Below are positions 32,451-47,900 of a stretch of DNA of 64,000 nucleotides, one piece after another. The stretch is from Impatiens glandulifera (Eukaryota > Streptophyta > Magnoliopsida > Ericales > Balsaminaceae). Made by a program: the position numbers and the translations under genes. The stretch covers positions 51,519,113 through 51,583,112 of the forward strand of contig NC_061866.1 in the NCBI RefSeq assembly GCF_907164915.1, in the 5' to 3' direction. The notes under the pieces were generated by a model. It saw nothing but the letters and a program-made list of their open reading frames with translations, was not told the DNA's origin and did no database searches. Position 1 is the first letter of the stretch. Each line of letters opens with the position of its first letter.

Positions 32451-35086
32451 ATGTTTTTTCACATTGTGTTAGAGCGAAACATGCAGTTGCATCCTCGGCA
32501 TTTCGGGCGAGACCTCCGTGAAAAGCTCGTTTCCAAGCTTATGAGGGATGTTGAGGGAACGTGCAGGTCTCTCTTTTATCCCTTTTACTGAATTTGTTGT
32601 CTCTTTGATTTCTAGGGTTTTGAGGTAAGTTTCCAATTCTTGCTTAAAGCAACTGTCTTTGTTGTTTATTTACAGCGGTAGGCATGGGTTCGTTGTAGCC
32701 ATAACAGGCATAGAGAGTGTTGGTAAAGGGCTAATTCGTGATGGGACTGGGTTTGTTACCTTCCCGGTTAAGTATCAGTGTGTAGTTTTCAGGCCATTCA
32801 AAGGGGAGATTTTGGAAGCAGTTGTAACAATGGTTAACAAGGTTTTTGTTTCTTTCTCTTCTACTTCCAGGACATGTTTGTTTTAATTAATCCATTAAGA
32901 TTAAGCTAATTGTTCTGGAATATTTCAGATGGGTTTCTTTGCTGAAGCTGGGCCAGTTCAAATATTTGTATCTAATCATGTGAGCATCTCTTCTTTTTGT
33001 GAAATTCTTTTTCCTTAGGAAGATTTTCTTCGAGTAATCCCTTTTACTTTGAATTATAATAGTCATTAGATGGGAGATTCTTCATTTTTCTGTTTCCCTG
33101 CTACCTTCATTTAGAATTTAATTTATTATTCGCGAACATGAATAACAATATTAAAAAGACAACCATGTATAATTGAAGAAGATTGTTACAGAATTGGTGA
33201 CTTGATTGATGGATCAGCTGTATGGTCAGAGACCATGTTCTGTTAATTGCATTGATCACTATTTTGATATTCTCTTGTTAAGTGTTTGTTTTCGCATGTT
33301 TTCTACAGTTGATACCTGATGATATGGAGTTCCAATCAGGAGATATACCTAATTACACAACTTCAGATGGATCGGTATGTAACTTTCTTTGCATTATTAT
33401 AAGAGTGAATTATCTTTGTAAATATTTTTTCACGCTTCATAATGTTTGCGCTTACTTGCAGGTTAAGATTCAAAAGGAGACGGAAGTGCGCCTAAAGATT
33501 ATTGGAACACGAGTTGATGCTACAGAAATTGTATGAACTTCGTACTTGGTATCTTTATTAACATATTCATGAATAGTGATAACTCTCTTAGAATGACACT
33601 GAAAATTATAAAATAGATCTGAAAACAAGTGAATGATGGGTTTTCATGCATTTGGCCAGAACTGCATTTAGTTGATGATAATATCAATATAGAGCCTATT
33701 TGAAACTAGAATTTGGTCACAATCACGATCTCAGACAGTTTAAATTGAAAGTGATTATCTTTTGTTTGGTAGAAGATTTTGGATCATGATGAGATTATTT
33801 TTTGAATCATGATTTAGGTTATATCTGATTTTTGTTGCTTAGTTTGGTATACAAATCATTTTGTAGACCTTGATCCAAATTATAATGTAATTGTTTTGCT
33901 GTATAGAGATTTTTTCTAGGTGGGGTTGTCAGATTATATTTTGGCTGATAAGATTAATTTGTAGATCGATGTGATTTTTTACAAACATAACAAATGTAGA
34001 TTTTTCCGGATTTGGATCAACATTAAATGTTTTTACACAAAATTCCCAATCTTATAGTTAGGTTGTGGGCTTTGCAAAATAAATCACTAGATGATTCTTT
34101 GCTTCATCATTTCTGCCCTAGGCTGAGTGCCGGACCTTATCTGCACTTATGTTTGTGCTGGACTGTAACTTCTTCAGTTTTTTGGCATATAACAACTAGT
34201 CAACATTTGATTATCTGAAAATTTTGGACCCATACTGTTAGCTGATTAAGTAATCCATAGGGATTTTCTGTCGTTATATCCTACCAACTAGATAATGTTT
34301 AAAGTGATGTTTGTGCCTTGGCGTACTTGGTTGATATATTACAAGTGGAAGTTAATGTATCGGCATCTTTAGAATTTGAAAATGCCCACAACCCCCAAGT
34401 TCAGTAGTTTGAAAACAAATAGTTTGATTGGAGACTAGAGACATCTGTCCAGTTTAAAGAAAATGGAATCCAAATGAATTGCTTGAAGATGTATTAATTG
34501 ATTAGATTAAAGTCATCGTGTCATGGATGCTGAGCTATTCCAAGGTAGTTGTCTTGATTGTCGTCAACATGCTGTATGAGAGAACGGGACTAATGCTTCT
34601 GTTATAGGGGATACATATTATGCCATGGAATGGTCAATTTAAAATAGGATAGTTATTTTGATACATTATAGTGTAAGAGATTTATTACAGATACACACAG
34701 AATATAAAAATAGACTTCTATTAGGTTTATAATAGCTTGATTAATCTGGGGTTATTTGAATAACTAGGTGATTATTTTCAAATAACCCGGTTAGATGTAG
34801 TGATTATATATGTGTTTTTTGAAATAGTAATTTGTTTAAAGAGTAGATTGTTGATTAGAATGTGGGTTATTTGGAAATATTCCAAAACAACGGACATAAA
34901 TCTAGACATAATAGTTGTATAGATACATACCCTATGTTACAATACATGATCAGATTCATCAAGATTTGTGAGTCTTCATGTACATATTCTCATTGATTTG
35001 ATTTGTGAAAATTGGGGCAGTTCTGCATTGGCACCATAAAGGATGATTTTTTGGGTGTGATCAGTGATCCGGGTGCAGCAGCCTAA
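32451..35086 (+). CDS. NRPB7: RNA polymerase II subunit RPB7
   Basis: Six exons close in phase to 177 residues: 32451-32566, 32676-32841, 32929-32979, 33309-33374, 33462-33530, 35021-35086. The protein starts MFFHIVLERNMQLHPRHFGR and ends GTIKDDFLGVISDPGAAA, matching the highly conserved plant RPB7. Residues 1-80 are the N-terminal RNP-like domain (VEGTCSGRHGFVVAITGIES) and the rest the S1/OB RNA-binding domain (EAVVTMVNKMGFFAEAGPVQ, KIIGTRVDATEI). With RPB4 it forms the Pol II stalk, binding nascent RNA and helping initiation. Length is normal for the family. No truncation or frameshift. The related Pol IV/V paralogues are more divergent, so RPB7 itself is the best call. Intron 5 (1,490 nt) is much longer than the others and contains MITE-like sequence near 34735-34880. 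Confidence 0.96.
34735..34880. mobile_element. MITE-like sequence in RPB7 intron 5
   Basis: GGGGTTATTTGAATAACTAG (34748), TTTTCAAATAACCCGG and a final GTGGGTTATTTGG (about 34862) share words with the elements at 10494-10816 and 27142-27277. Ends are not clear. Confidence 0.4.
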
Positions 35087-36753
35087 AATCAAGGCACGAG
35101 TTTCAAGTCGTTTCTATTTAAAATTTGCTGTAAGTTGTTTCTTAAATGTTGGAATTCATTGATCTTCTCTTACCTTTTAAATTGTATCAGATATGTTGAG
35201 CAAATTGAGGTTGGCTGACTTGGTTTACTACTGGTGGGAGAGAAGTGGTTGTTTTTACTTGCACAATTATGAGAAAATTGTCAATTAACTCCCACAATCA
35301 ATCAACTTAACCTTTATTTTGTATTTTTATTATTATTCTTATGGGTATGAAAAATGTGCATGTATGATATATACAGATCTAAATACATCTGAAACCTTTT
35401 TTTTTTAGCAATTATTATTGGATTTTACTTTCCTTCTATACATACCAAAGCTTGTTTAGGTTTAAAAGTCGGGTCATGACTCACTATGGATCGTTGTTTT
35501 GGTTTGAGCTTTAGATGTATAAACTATGGTTCGACCATATGAAGCACTTTTGTATCCGAATTTGGGTAAGAAATTATTCAAATTTATATAGAAAGAAAAA
35601 ATGTTTTGAAATGAGTTCTTATTTTTAAGCTGAATATGTATATATTAATACTCTATTAGTTTAATTCAAATTATTGTAAGCTTTTGAACTGAATTGGTTT
35701 TTAATTAATAGTTTGCAACAGTTGTCATTCCTTCCTAGTTGTTATCTAGGATTCTTCTCTTAGTCAAAATAAATAAATTCTTGTTTTCTTCAATAAATCC
35801 CAACACGTTTTTGAATATCCATATACAAAAAAAAAAGATGGTTTTTGAAATAACGGCAATTTTACAATACTGTCCTCAAATAACAATAATAATGTGAGTG
35901 ATAATGAAAATATCAAAGGGCAAAATGATAACTACAGCACACTTTTGAGAAAGACTATTTTTCTTTTGTTTCTTAAAGCAAAAAAAGTGAAAGTAATTAA
36001 AAGCCGTTATTCTTATGTCTTGTTTGATCTTAGAAGTGTTAAAAGGTGAAAACTTGTTAGATGTACAAATTAATTAATATTTTATAATTTTCAAAATTAA
36101 TCTCAAATAAGTTTGATCTAAGAAACAATTATTAATTGACATAAAAAAAGAAATATAGTTATTTGAATTATTCATACATTTTACTAACATCAATATTATT
36201 ATCAATCTAAGTAAGTCATCATCTTAAATCATCAATTAAAAACTTAAATATTTTTTTTATAAATAAATTATGTATTTCAAAAATTACTAGCTCTCAAAAT
36301 AATTTAAAAAAAAATAATGTTGAATTTGGGTTATTTAAATAATCTAATTTATTCAAATATTCTTTCAATCCCTCTCTCATCAATAATATCACTTAATTCA
36401 TTATCTAAAATATTAAAATACCTTTTATTTTAAATTATTATTATATATAAATATTAATTTTATCAAAAATATTCTCTTTCATTTTCTCAACTGGGTAATT
36501 ATAGAAACTTTAATCTGAAAAGGGCATTAGGTTAAACAAGGAAAAAGATAAATATTTAGAAAAAAATATAAAGAATTAAATATAATAATAAAGAATAGTA
36601 TTATTTGAAATTTGAATTGGTAATTTAAATGGAAATTATTATTAAATATATATAAAAAAAGAAAGAAGATTCTAGTATGTATGTATGTATGGTATTGAGA
36701 TTTGCTGGCAACCAGAAGAGCAGATATTCTTTCTCTATATGACAGATTGTCAA

Positions 36754-36792
<39 letters not shown>

Positions 36793-36896
36793 AAAAAAGA
36801 AAAAGGCAACAACGGTCACAACTCACATGGTGGCTGCCAGAACGCAAAATTCGCTGCGTTTAGAATTAATTAATTAATTTATACCGCTCGATTGAG
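35087..36896. other. Intergenic, no gene seen
   Basis: RPB7 3' UTR followed by AT-rich DNA. The only notable structure is an (AAAT)n microsatellite at about 36750-36793. No coding exon was recognised on either strand. Confidence 0.65.
36750..36793. repeat. (AAAT)n microsatellite
   Basis: About ten consecutive AAAT units, roughly 100 bp upstream of the arabinogalactan-peptide TATA box. Confidence 0.95.
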
Positions 36897-36904
36897 TATA
36901 AATA
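36897..36904 (+). promoter_or_regulatory. TATA box of the arabinogalactan-peptide gene
   Basis: TATAAATA, 169 nt before the ATG at 37073. The expected transcription start, about 30 nt downstream, falls in the 17-bp direct repeat that follows. Confidence 0.7.
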
Positions 36905-36905
36905 A

Positions 36906-36939
36906 GAGGCGCGATTCATTCGGAGGCGCGATTCATTCG
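36906..36939 (+). repeat. Exact 17-bp tandem repeat at the presumed transcription start
   Basis: GAGGCGCGATTCATTCG occurs twice in a row (36906-36922 and 36923-36939), immediately after the TATA box. Confidence 0.95.
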
Positions 36940-37072
36940 GTTTCTTCAGCCGTCATTGATTGTCGCATTTTGGGGTTTCGCACGCTGCTTGTTTCTTTTC
37001 TCCTCTCTTCCTCTTCCGATCTGAAATTCTCAATCAAAGAGAGAGAGAGAGAGAGGAGGAAGAAGAAAGAAA

Positions 37073-37387
37073 ATGGAGGCGAGAAGAGATTCGTCATTAT
37101 TCATTGCCATCGCTATTTTCTCTTTAATCATCTCCGTCTTTCTTCCCGCCGCTGCTGTGGCTCAATCGGCCGCTCCTGCTCCTGCTCCAACCAGCGACGG
37201 TATTTTATCTCTTTCTTTCTTTCTTTCTCATCATTTGTTTATTAGATTCAGATCTGAAAAATTGATAAGAAAGAAAACCTAATTTGATTAATTGATTAAT
37301 TGATTGATTACAGGAACTTCTATTGATCAAGGAATTGCATATGTGTTGATGCTGGTGGCTCTTATGCTCACTTACTTCATTCATTGA
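37073..37387 (+). CDS. Arabinogalactan peptide (AGP16/20-like)
   Basis: Two exons, 37073-37199 and 37314-37387, join at phase 1 to give 66 residues. Residues 1-30 are a signal peptide ending in AVA, cleaved before QSAAPAPAP. The mature peptide is about a dozen residues (QSAAPAPAPTSDG) with Ala-Pro repeats, whose prolines are normally hydroxylated and carry arabinogalactan. The C-terminal part, TSIDQGIAYVLMLVALMLTY then FIH, is the GPI-anchor signal shared with Arabidopsis AGP16/AGP20 peptides. The product would be a GPI-anchored cell-surface proteoglycan. The leader holds a GA microsatellite at about 37038-37055. The intron position, just after the SDG codons, fits the family layout. Confidence 0.93.
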
Positions 37388-39254
37388 TTCTTCATCATTC
37401 TTCATCGATCTGATCTATCTATCTTTCGATTTGATGATGATGATGAATTCTAGATTTGATTTGATTTCTTCATGATTTCAGCATTTCATCTATGTAGAGA
37501 GAAAGAGAGATGAATTCATGTTTATTATTTTATTTTATTTAGATATTTATTCTCCTCTCTTTTTTTCAATTCATTTGTTTTCTTTCTTTTATTGTATTTT
37601 AAGCTCTATTTTATTATTTATTGGGATGACATTATTTATTCTAATTCCAATCTTAGTTTTCTAATTCTTATCAATTCTTATAAATCATTACAAATTCAAA
37701 ATTTTTTTTTTTTAATTATATCAAAGAAGCACTACAAGAAATATATTATATGCTATACAACCCAATGTAAATCTAATTAATTTTAGTTTCAACAATCATA
37801 CAAATTGCAATTCTCTACTAAAATAAAAACTATTATTTTGAAACAATAAAATTTCATTTATATATATGTGTAAAAGTATATCATATCACAAAAAGTCCAA
37901 GTAAAATGAGTAGTAGATGAAAAATAATATATACCACATTGATTAAGTTAATATGTGTTTAAACTAAAAAGAATGAAAATTTTGGTATGAGTTTAAACAA
38001 AAACAAAAAAATAATAATAAATATTGGATTAAAAAAAAAAATACAAAATTGGTCATTGTCTTTAGTCTGTATTGTGTAATGATGAGTCTGTGGCACATCT
38101 TTTTATCTTATTTATTATAAAATAAATAGTATTTTAAATTATTATTTTTTATTTTATTATTATATATTTATATATATATTTTTTTAAATAAATAAATAAT
38201 TCATTTCCTCCTAATCATCATAAATTATTATTTTTTAAATAAATAATTTTAAAAAAAAATCACATTCTTAAAATGAAAGGAATAATAATAAAAAGACAAA
38301 ATCAATTAGTATATACTCTAGACTTCTTATTTTTATGCTTGTACCCTAATTTAATTTTCTTTTTTTTTTTTTTTTTAAATTTGACTCAATTTTTTATATA
38401 ACAAAAAAAACCAATTAGTATTTTTTAATAAATTTATAAAAAAAAAATCGTTCAAACAAAACCATATATAGTCTTGCCATATATAGTCTTGTTAACGTTG
38501 AAAGTCAAAAAGAATAAATAGTCTCTTTCCACTTCTTAATACTCTAATATAAATATAATATGAGTGATAAGAATAATAATAAATGAAAGTTAATAAAATA
38601 CAAATTTAAACTATTTATTTATATTTTATATGATTTTTTTTTATTCTAAAATGTGTAAAATTTTGTCCATGTCCTTTATTTATTATGCTACACGAGATAA
38701 AGATACTTTATGACCATCATAATTTTTTTTTTTTTAATTCCAGTTTTTTTATTCTTGATTTATTTACCTTTAATAGGAAAATGTTTTAAAATCTCAAACA
38801 AATTCTTAAAATCTTATTATTTTAAATTATAAAATTTAAATAAATTCTTAAACTATATTTATAAATTAATTTTATTTTATAAAATAAATTTATATTTAGA
38901 AATTAAATTATTATATTGGAGTAATCTTAATTATGTACACAGTTGATAATAATATATAACATATATTTTTTATAAGTTTACTTTTTTTTATGCCAGTCTT
39001 AAATTAAACTTAATTTAATAAAAACATATTAAATTTTATTAATTGAAATTTCTCTTAAAAGTGTTATTACTGTAATCATATTAAAAAATTAAAAAAATAT
39101 AAAATACAAATTAAAAAATATATATTTAATGTGAAAAGTATAAGTAATTTTTTTCTAACGTAAAATGGATAAAATTTATTAGTACCCTAATTATTTTCCT
39201 TTTTGTTAATTATTATTATTAATTTTATTTTATTTTTGCAATATATTTTTTTTA
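37388..39254. other. Intergenic, no gene seen
   Basis: The 3' UTR of the arabinogalactan-peptide gene (ATGATGATGATG near 37435) followed by about 1.7 kb of very AT-rich DNA with poly-A and poly-T runs. A 15-bp word ATATAGTCTTG occurs twice near 38465-38490 as a local duplication. No exon was recognised. Confidence 0.65.
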
Positions 39255-41474
39255 CATTGTTATGGACGAATGTGCAGTATACAAATTGCATACCAAACAT
39301 TAGGAACATCGCCAAATTACACGTGATATCGAGCTCGATAACCCATCAGATAATGATATTCTCGGGAATTTGAGTCTTATATTTTGGACATTGACATGAT
39401 CCCTCTTACCAAGTACGTCTTCATAATTCTTCGAGCAGATGATAACGGGAGAACCTTCGCTCTCTATTCCTTCCAATGCCGACATTTGACACGAAGCTCG
39501 ATAGATAGCGATGCAAGCATCAAGCATCAAGCATCAAGCATGGAGTTTTACACCGAACCTAGTCCAAGAGCAGTCAAGTCTAAGACCAGGGAATTTATAG
39601 AGAGAAACACATGGGTTCAGTCTTTGCTAACTTCCGTCGTCATGCTTGGAACAACCAGCGGTAAATGATCAATTATTCAATTTCTTATGCAATATATGTA
39701 TATAAATAAGACTTGTACATATCTTTTTGTGTTTTTACAGTCTTGTCCACTCTTTCTGGCATTTGGTCTATTTCTGATCGGATCAGACAAAGTAAGCTAT
39801 CAAATTTCTTACTGATTATGGGATAATGGGTTATTAGAATTTGATTTTGTTTCTTTCTAACCAGACTATGTAATCATCATGGCGGTGGGGTTGATTTTGA
39901 TCCTCATTCTCGCTATCATGTTTCACTACAACATATTTGTTTGGTTCGTGCTTAATGTCATTGTCGCCATCTACAACATCGCGGCTTTGTCTCCTTATTA
40001 TATGTTCAAGTTCTTCTACCATAATGGCTACAAATGTTTAACTATTCTTGGAGCAGTCTTTTTGTGCACAACAGGTGGTGAAGTCATGTTTGTTGATTTT
40101 GGACATTTCAACAAAAGTTCAATTCGGGGATTAATGCTAACACTTTTAAAAAAACAAATTACTTACTCTCCTCCATCAGCATCTAAATGTTGGTTTTACT
40201 TTGTGTAGTTTGCGTTCTCTACGTTTGTGTACCCGTCTTTGGTCATTTCCTATGCTGGACAAGTGGCTTACTAGACAAAACACCCCGAGAACATGAAGTC
40301 GGCCTTCTATAGCAGCATCCCCGATGTTGTGTATTGGCCTATGTTCGTCTTAGCCACCCTGGCCTCGATTGTTGCTAGCCAGTCCATGATATTTGCTAGT
40401 TTCTCTATCGTTAAGCAAGCCCTGGCATCCCTAGGGTTAACAAAATATAATGATCACTTGCATTTTGCTTGTTGTTGGATTCAGATGGCGCTACAATCAG
40501 AAATGCTTGCGGTAAATACAACTTTTAATATGAAACTACGACAACTCAAGTAGAAAAAGTCTTGACTTAATAGACTGAGGTCTCAAGTTTGATTCTCACA
40601 TAGGTCCTGACAATGAGATGTTGTGGTAACCTACTCTCTGATCTTAAAAATAAAATTATACTCATCTTGTTTTACTTTTACGTTTTACAAAACCTTCAGG
40701 TGTGGTGGTCATATGGGTTATGATATTAACGACGTTTTTGGCGACAATGGTGATGATGGTTTATGGGACACAAACATCGTTCTAACCACGCTATTGTTCG
40801 TCCCCTTCATATTAATCGAAGGAGCTTTCATGGTTTCCCTCCTTAACAAGATCCCGCAAGGAGGATGGACCCATTCGCCATCGCATCCTTCTTCTCGATG
40901 ATCAAGATGTCGTGGACCCATGGAAGGAGCAAGAAGTCATGACTGAAAGATGAACTTGCAAGAGCTGGAATCCCAATTATCGACGCATGCTTCTTCTGCA
41001 CGAAGCTCGTCAACGACATCCCTCCGATTACCCGGCACTACATCCAGACGACAAACTCGGCCCGTGAGATCATGATCATCGTGATGATAAGAACCCCTCC
41101 CATCAAGACAGTGCTCCCGAAGGAACGGTATGATGTCGGAAAATTGGGAGGGGACAGGTGCCTGGTGCAGTACGGTTATAGATATGAGCAGAGCATCGAC
41201 AGCGACGATTTCATCAATTCCGTAGTAGGAAAGATCCCAAGATGTCGTGGATGGAACCGAATAAGGGAGGAGGCTGGAGATAGCCATAGGGAAAGGGTTT
41301 GCTTTCATAACGGGTCGGACTATCCTAAGGTCGAGCGAGAAGAAGGGGTGGCTATCTCACATTGCGATAGATTATATGTACAGATTCTTGCAGAAGAACT
41401 CTACATCAGCTGTTTCAGGCTTGAAAATGCCTCCTAGAAAGACTCTTCAAGTGGGAATGCTATATGAGATATGA
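39255..41474 (+). pseudogene. KUP/HAK/KT potassium transporter pseudogene
   Basis: Pieces of one transporter appear in order but in shifting frames. Block 1 (about 39330-39660) gives DILGNLSLIFWTL, a frameshift near 39398, then IPLTKYVFIILRADDNG, with the usual GGTFALYS motif shortened to RTFALYS. Block 2 (39741-39792) gives VLSTLSGI. Block 3 (39864-40110) gives CLTILGAVFLCTTGGEVMFV and FGHFN. Block 4 (40210-40440) gives YPSLVISYAGQVAY, a TAG stop at 40272-40274, then [20 protein letters not shown]. Block 5 (40700-41474) has further shifts and ends PPRKTLQVGMLYEI, the family's normal C terminus. The N terminus with the first helix and K+-filter motif, and the GDGVLTPA-type segment, are missing. 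Exon-like spacing with splice-like ends shows it is a decayed gene copy, not a processed one. No functional transporter can be made. Confidence 0.9.
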
Positions 41475-42089
41475 GAAAGACTTCTTTTACCATCCTATGC
41501 TACACCAATATTGCAGTGTATAAGGGCTTATTTGAAAACCCTTTTTGAATCTGAATTCAGATTGATACGATAAATCAACAATCAAGTAACCATAAATCAA
41601 ACATGGCCTACATATGATCTCATCTGGATCCACATTCAAATTATATATCTATCAGAAAAAGGTGTTTTTCTTGATGTTTTAGGTTTAAAGAGGTACAAGT
41701 CTATATTCAATTCAACCTCAAACTTGAACTACCACAAAAGCCCACTTATAAACCAACAAAAGGAAAAAGAAGAGGCCAAAACTCTACACAAAACAAGTCA
41801 TATTTATCCTTAAATCCTAATGTTTCCTTTCTACATACGCGTTCATACAAAAAAAACATTTAACAAGAGCAAGAAGAGAAACAACAAGAACAAAAGGGTA
41901 AAAACAATCTTTAGTGCATATCTATAAACAAATAAGGCAAATCATTTACCAAACAACAATACTAGGTCTGAAAAACACTGATCAGTTCAGAAAATGAGGC
42001 AAATCTATTCAAACAAATCATGAAGGGCACAACCTTTAATATTGAAATCTTACAGGTAATTGGATTGAAGGTAGGATACCATGCAACAG
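41475..42089. other. Intergenic; possible MITE and the 3' UTR of the E2 gene
   Basis: GGGCTTATTTGAAAACCC (about 41523) and ATCAAACATGGCC (about 41597-41609) could be inverted ends of a small element related to those at 10494 and 27142 (low confidence). The rest, up to 42090, is probably the 3' UTR of the minus-strand E2 gene. No other gene. Confidence 0.5.
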
Positions 42090-44686
<2,597 letters not shown>

Positions 44687-44794
44687 GAATCTTCTTCCGT
44701 TTCAACAGACCGGTCACCTAGATCGAGGCCAATCAACTTTTGACATACAGATTAATCTCATATGAACGAATACTTTTGCATAATAAACGGAGAT

Positions 44795-44858
44795 ATACAT
44801 ACATACATATATATACATATATACATATAGATATATAGAGAGAGAGAGAAGAGAGAGG
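44795..44858. repeat. ATAC/TA/GA compound microsatellite in the E2 leader
   Basis: ATACATAC, TATACATA and GAGAGAGA runs follow one another about 110-170 nt upstream of the E2 start codon, within the probable leader intron or leader. Confidence 0.85.
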
Positions 44859-44949
44859 TTTGTAGCACCTTCAGAGTGCAGTACTGTGCAGAGAACCTGA
44901 AACTGGAAATTGGAGAGAAACGAGAGAAGACTTAATTGAAGATGGCGGC

Positions 44950-47900
44950 CTCAATCCAAACGAGTACCCAAACTTATGCAATATGTAAATATTAACCCTT
45001 CAACTTTATTTTACTATAAGATAAATCTTAAACTTGTGAAAATCTCATGGGAATTGGGAATCCTAGTTTGAGATAAATTTCTTTTGAAATGATGATTATG
45101 ATATTGTGACTTTTGTATATATATATTTAGTATACATATGTTTTTTTATTATTCAAATTATAAAGTAATTTTTTTAATATAATAAGCTAAATTATATATT
45201 AAATATCATTCTTACTCCAACTTAACATATTTTACAATCTTTTAATTTTCAGGAAATTTTGTTTATTAAAAAGAAATTATTTTTTATTAATTTAAATAAG
45301 GAGGTATATATCAAAAATAAATTGCCGAATAATGTCAATAGAACAAATCGTTTTTACAAGATATTCTGAGCGACAATAAATTTTATCATCGACCGATGAT
45401 TGATAAGCAATACCGAAAAATGTCATGTCAATTGATATATGATCATTTACATATATAGTCAAAAAAGTGAAAAACCCGTAAAAATAATGGGAGGATACTT
45501 ATAAGAGGGTCTCTAACTGAAAGTTCTTATTCGAGGACTCTTTATTGGAAAAATAAATAAAATAACTTCAGATTCAATAACTTCATTTCTTTTGTTGCTA
45601 AAAATAGGACAGACACGAACTCGAGAAAGCATCACTAACACAATCGGAGAATATGAGCATCAAACGATCCACCAAAGATTAAGAGAATTATTCATATCAC
45701 AAAATCCGAGATAAAAAATTTGATTCGGCTAAATAAAATGACGTATCAAACAAAATACAACACCAACTCAAATTTAAGTGTTGAAAATAAAAATATGACA
45801 CCCTCCAATGCTAAAAGATCATCAAATGTACTAGAATGTTTTTTCAAATAAGTTATTTTTCCTGTTATCATCTACTCTTATCATTAAAACTATTATATAT
45901 ATTTAATATTATAATTCATTTTTTTTTTAAATTATAATTCAGATTTATTTATAAATTATTTCATTTTTACAATCCTACTAAATATATTTTTGGATCATAA
46001 TTTATATAAATAAAAAATTGCATATTAAAACTTGTTTTTATTATAAAATCTTATTTGCTTACATTTTAAAAATGTAGCATTCTTATTTATCCACTTGTTT
46101 AATTTAATCAACTGAAAAATAATTCAAATAAATTATACTAAATTTAACCAACAATTCAAGTGTTTTTTTTTGTCTATAATGTGAAGATATTCTTATTAGC
46201 ATGCATGTTTCATTTTTGTATAGGTGTTAGTTTATAACTTAAAAAATAACTATTTGAAAATAATAAATAAATAAACAATCATGAAAACACATTGAAATGT
46301 TGATTCACATAAAAAGAAACATCTTCCCTTAACTTATATCTTCAATTTTAGCCATAAATTTTAAATTATACTATATATTTTTCATTTTAAAAGATATATA
46401 TATATATATATTATTTAAAGTAAGCTAATATATTCTCAAATTTCAATTTACAATGCTATGAGATTTGTAGTATTGAAATATTATTTTCACTTCAAATACA
46501 AAACTTTAAAATACGTTAAAATTCTCCAAAATCAAAATGGACAATATTATTATAAATAATACATAATTACTTAGAAGTTTTTTTTGTTGACCATTTAAAA
46601 ACTCAAAATAGTAAAATAGAAATAAAATAACATTTCAATTATAAGAAAATATGAATAAACTATTCAAAACCCCAAGAAAATAATCAACATCATTTTTGTT
46701 TTTATGTCTTATTTTACTAAAAAAATTATGTGATGTTACAAGAATTTTCGTCTAATTTTTCACATAAAATTATATTATTTTATTTTTCTCAAAGTTATTT
46801 TAATTTGAATATATCTAGAAGGTTTATTTTTTATTTTGGTCAGCTTAGATGTTGAATTATTTATGGGCAACAGGATGACGACATTTTCCAGCATCTTAGG
46901 GCCACGTGTCTATGTAAATGTTTTCTATCTGACTATGAAATATTAATATAAACTTGGGCTTTTTGTGTATAGAGTTATTTTTATGTAATATGAGTATTAA
47001 AAAATTTGTTTATATTAAAATTTATAATAATATAAAAGTAGTGATGTGTGCTTTTATTTGTTTATGTAAGGCAACAAAATGGAATAACAAGGTTTGAACT
47101 TCATGTAAAAATATGACATTTAACTGATTAAATTAAATCATTTTATTAATTATAATACATAATTATTATATTTAATTAATCTAACATAAAATATATATAT
47201 AATAAAATAAAAAATAAGAATAAAATTATTTTTTTACTTACAACAACCCAAACATGACCATACTTCCTAATAGAAAATTTAGATGAAATTTGGAGTTAGT
47301 GATGGATACAACCAACTTATAATGACACTATTATGACACAATGGATTCATGATTGGAATTGAGTTTTAAAAAAAAAAATAATAAAATATTCTTTAAAACA
47401 TTTTTTCTAAGTAACTTCAAATATTATTAAATAAAGTAAATTATACATATATAAAATATTGTAATAGGGGTTACAACTTGGTATTAAATAAAAAAAAAAT
47501 GAAATGGTGAAACTCACAAAGTATATTATTAAAATAATTTACAATTGAATAAATATTTGTTTATATACTTTTTTTATTTAAGAAGGTAGCACAAATTTGC
47601 ACAACCCATGAATATGAGTTAAGAAAAAAAAAAGATAATTTGTGTTGTCTCACTTTAAGTTATATTTTATAGTTTTCAACAATTTATTGGGATTTTATTA
47701 TGTTTATTAGTTTGATTTTGTTTCTATTTTGACCTTCTTGTTGATGTTGTTTGATTTGTGGTTTACATTTTTTACTTATTTAAATGAATATTTTGAACCA
47801 TCTAAAATTTGTGGTATTAATCCTTGTTACTTGTTGATCTACCAGGTAATCCAATGGTAAGAGTCGATTTAAGATGTAATTAGTTTTACATGAGATTACT

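Noticed and set aside
36527..36847. Hydrophobic minus-strand ORF
   Set aside because: Its FIYLFIYLFIYLF stretch is the translation of the (AAAT)n microsatellite.
47840..47880. tRNA-like words (CAGGTAATCCAATGGTAAGAG)
   Set aside because: No acceptor stem, anticodon arm or T arm could be assembled around them.
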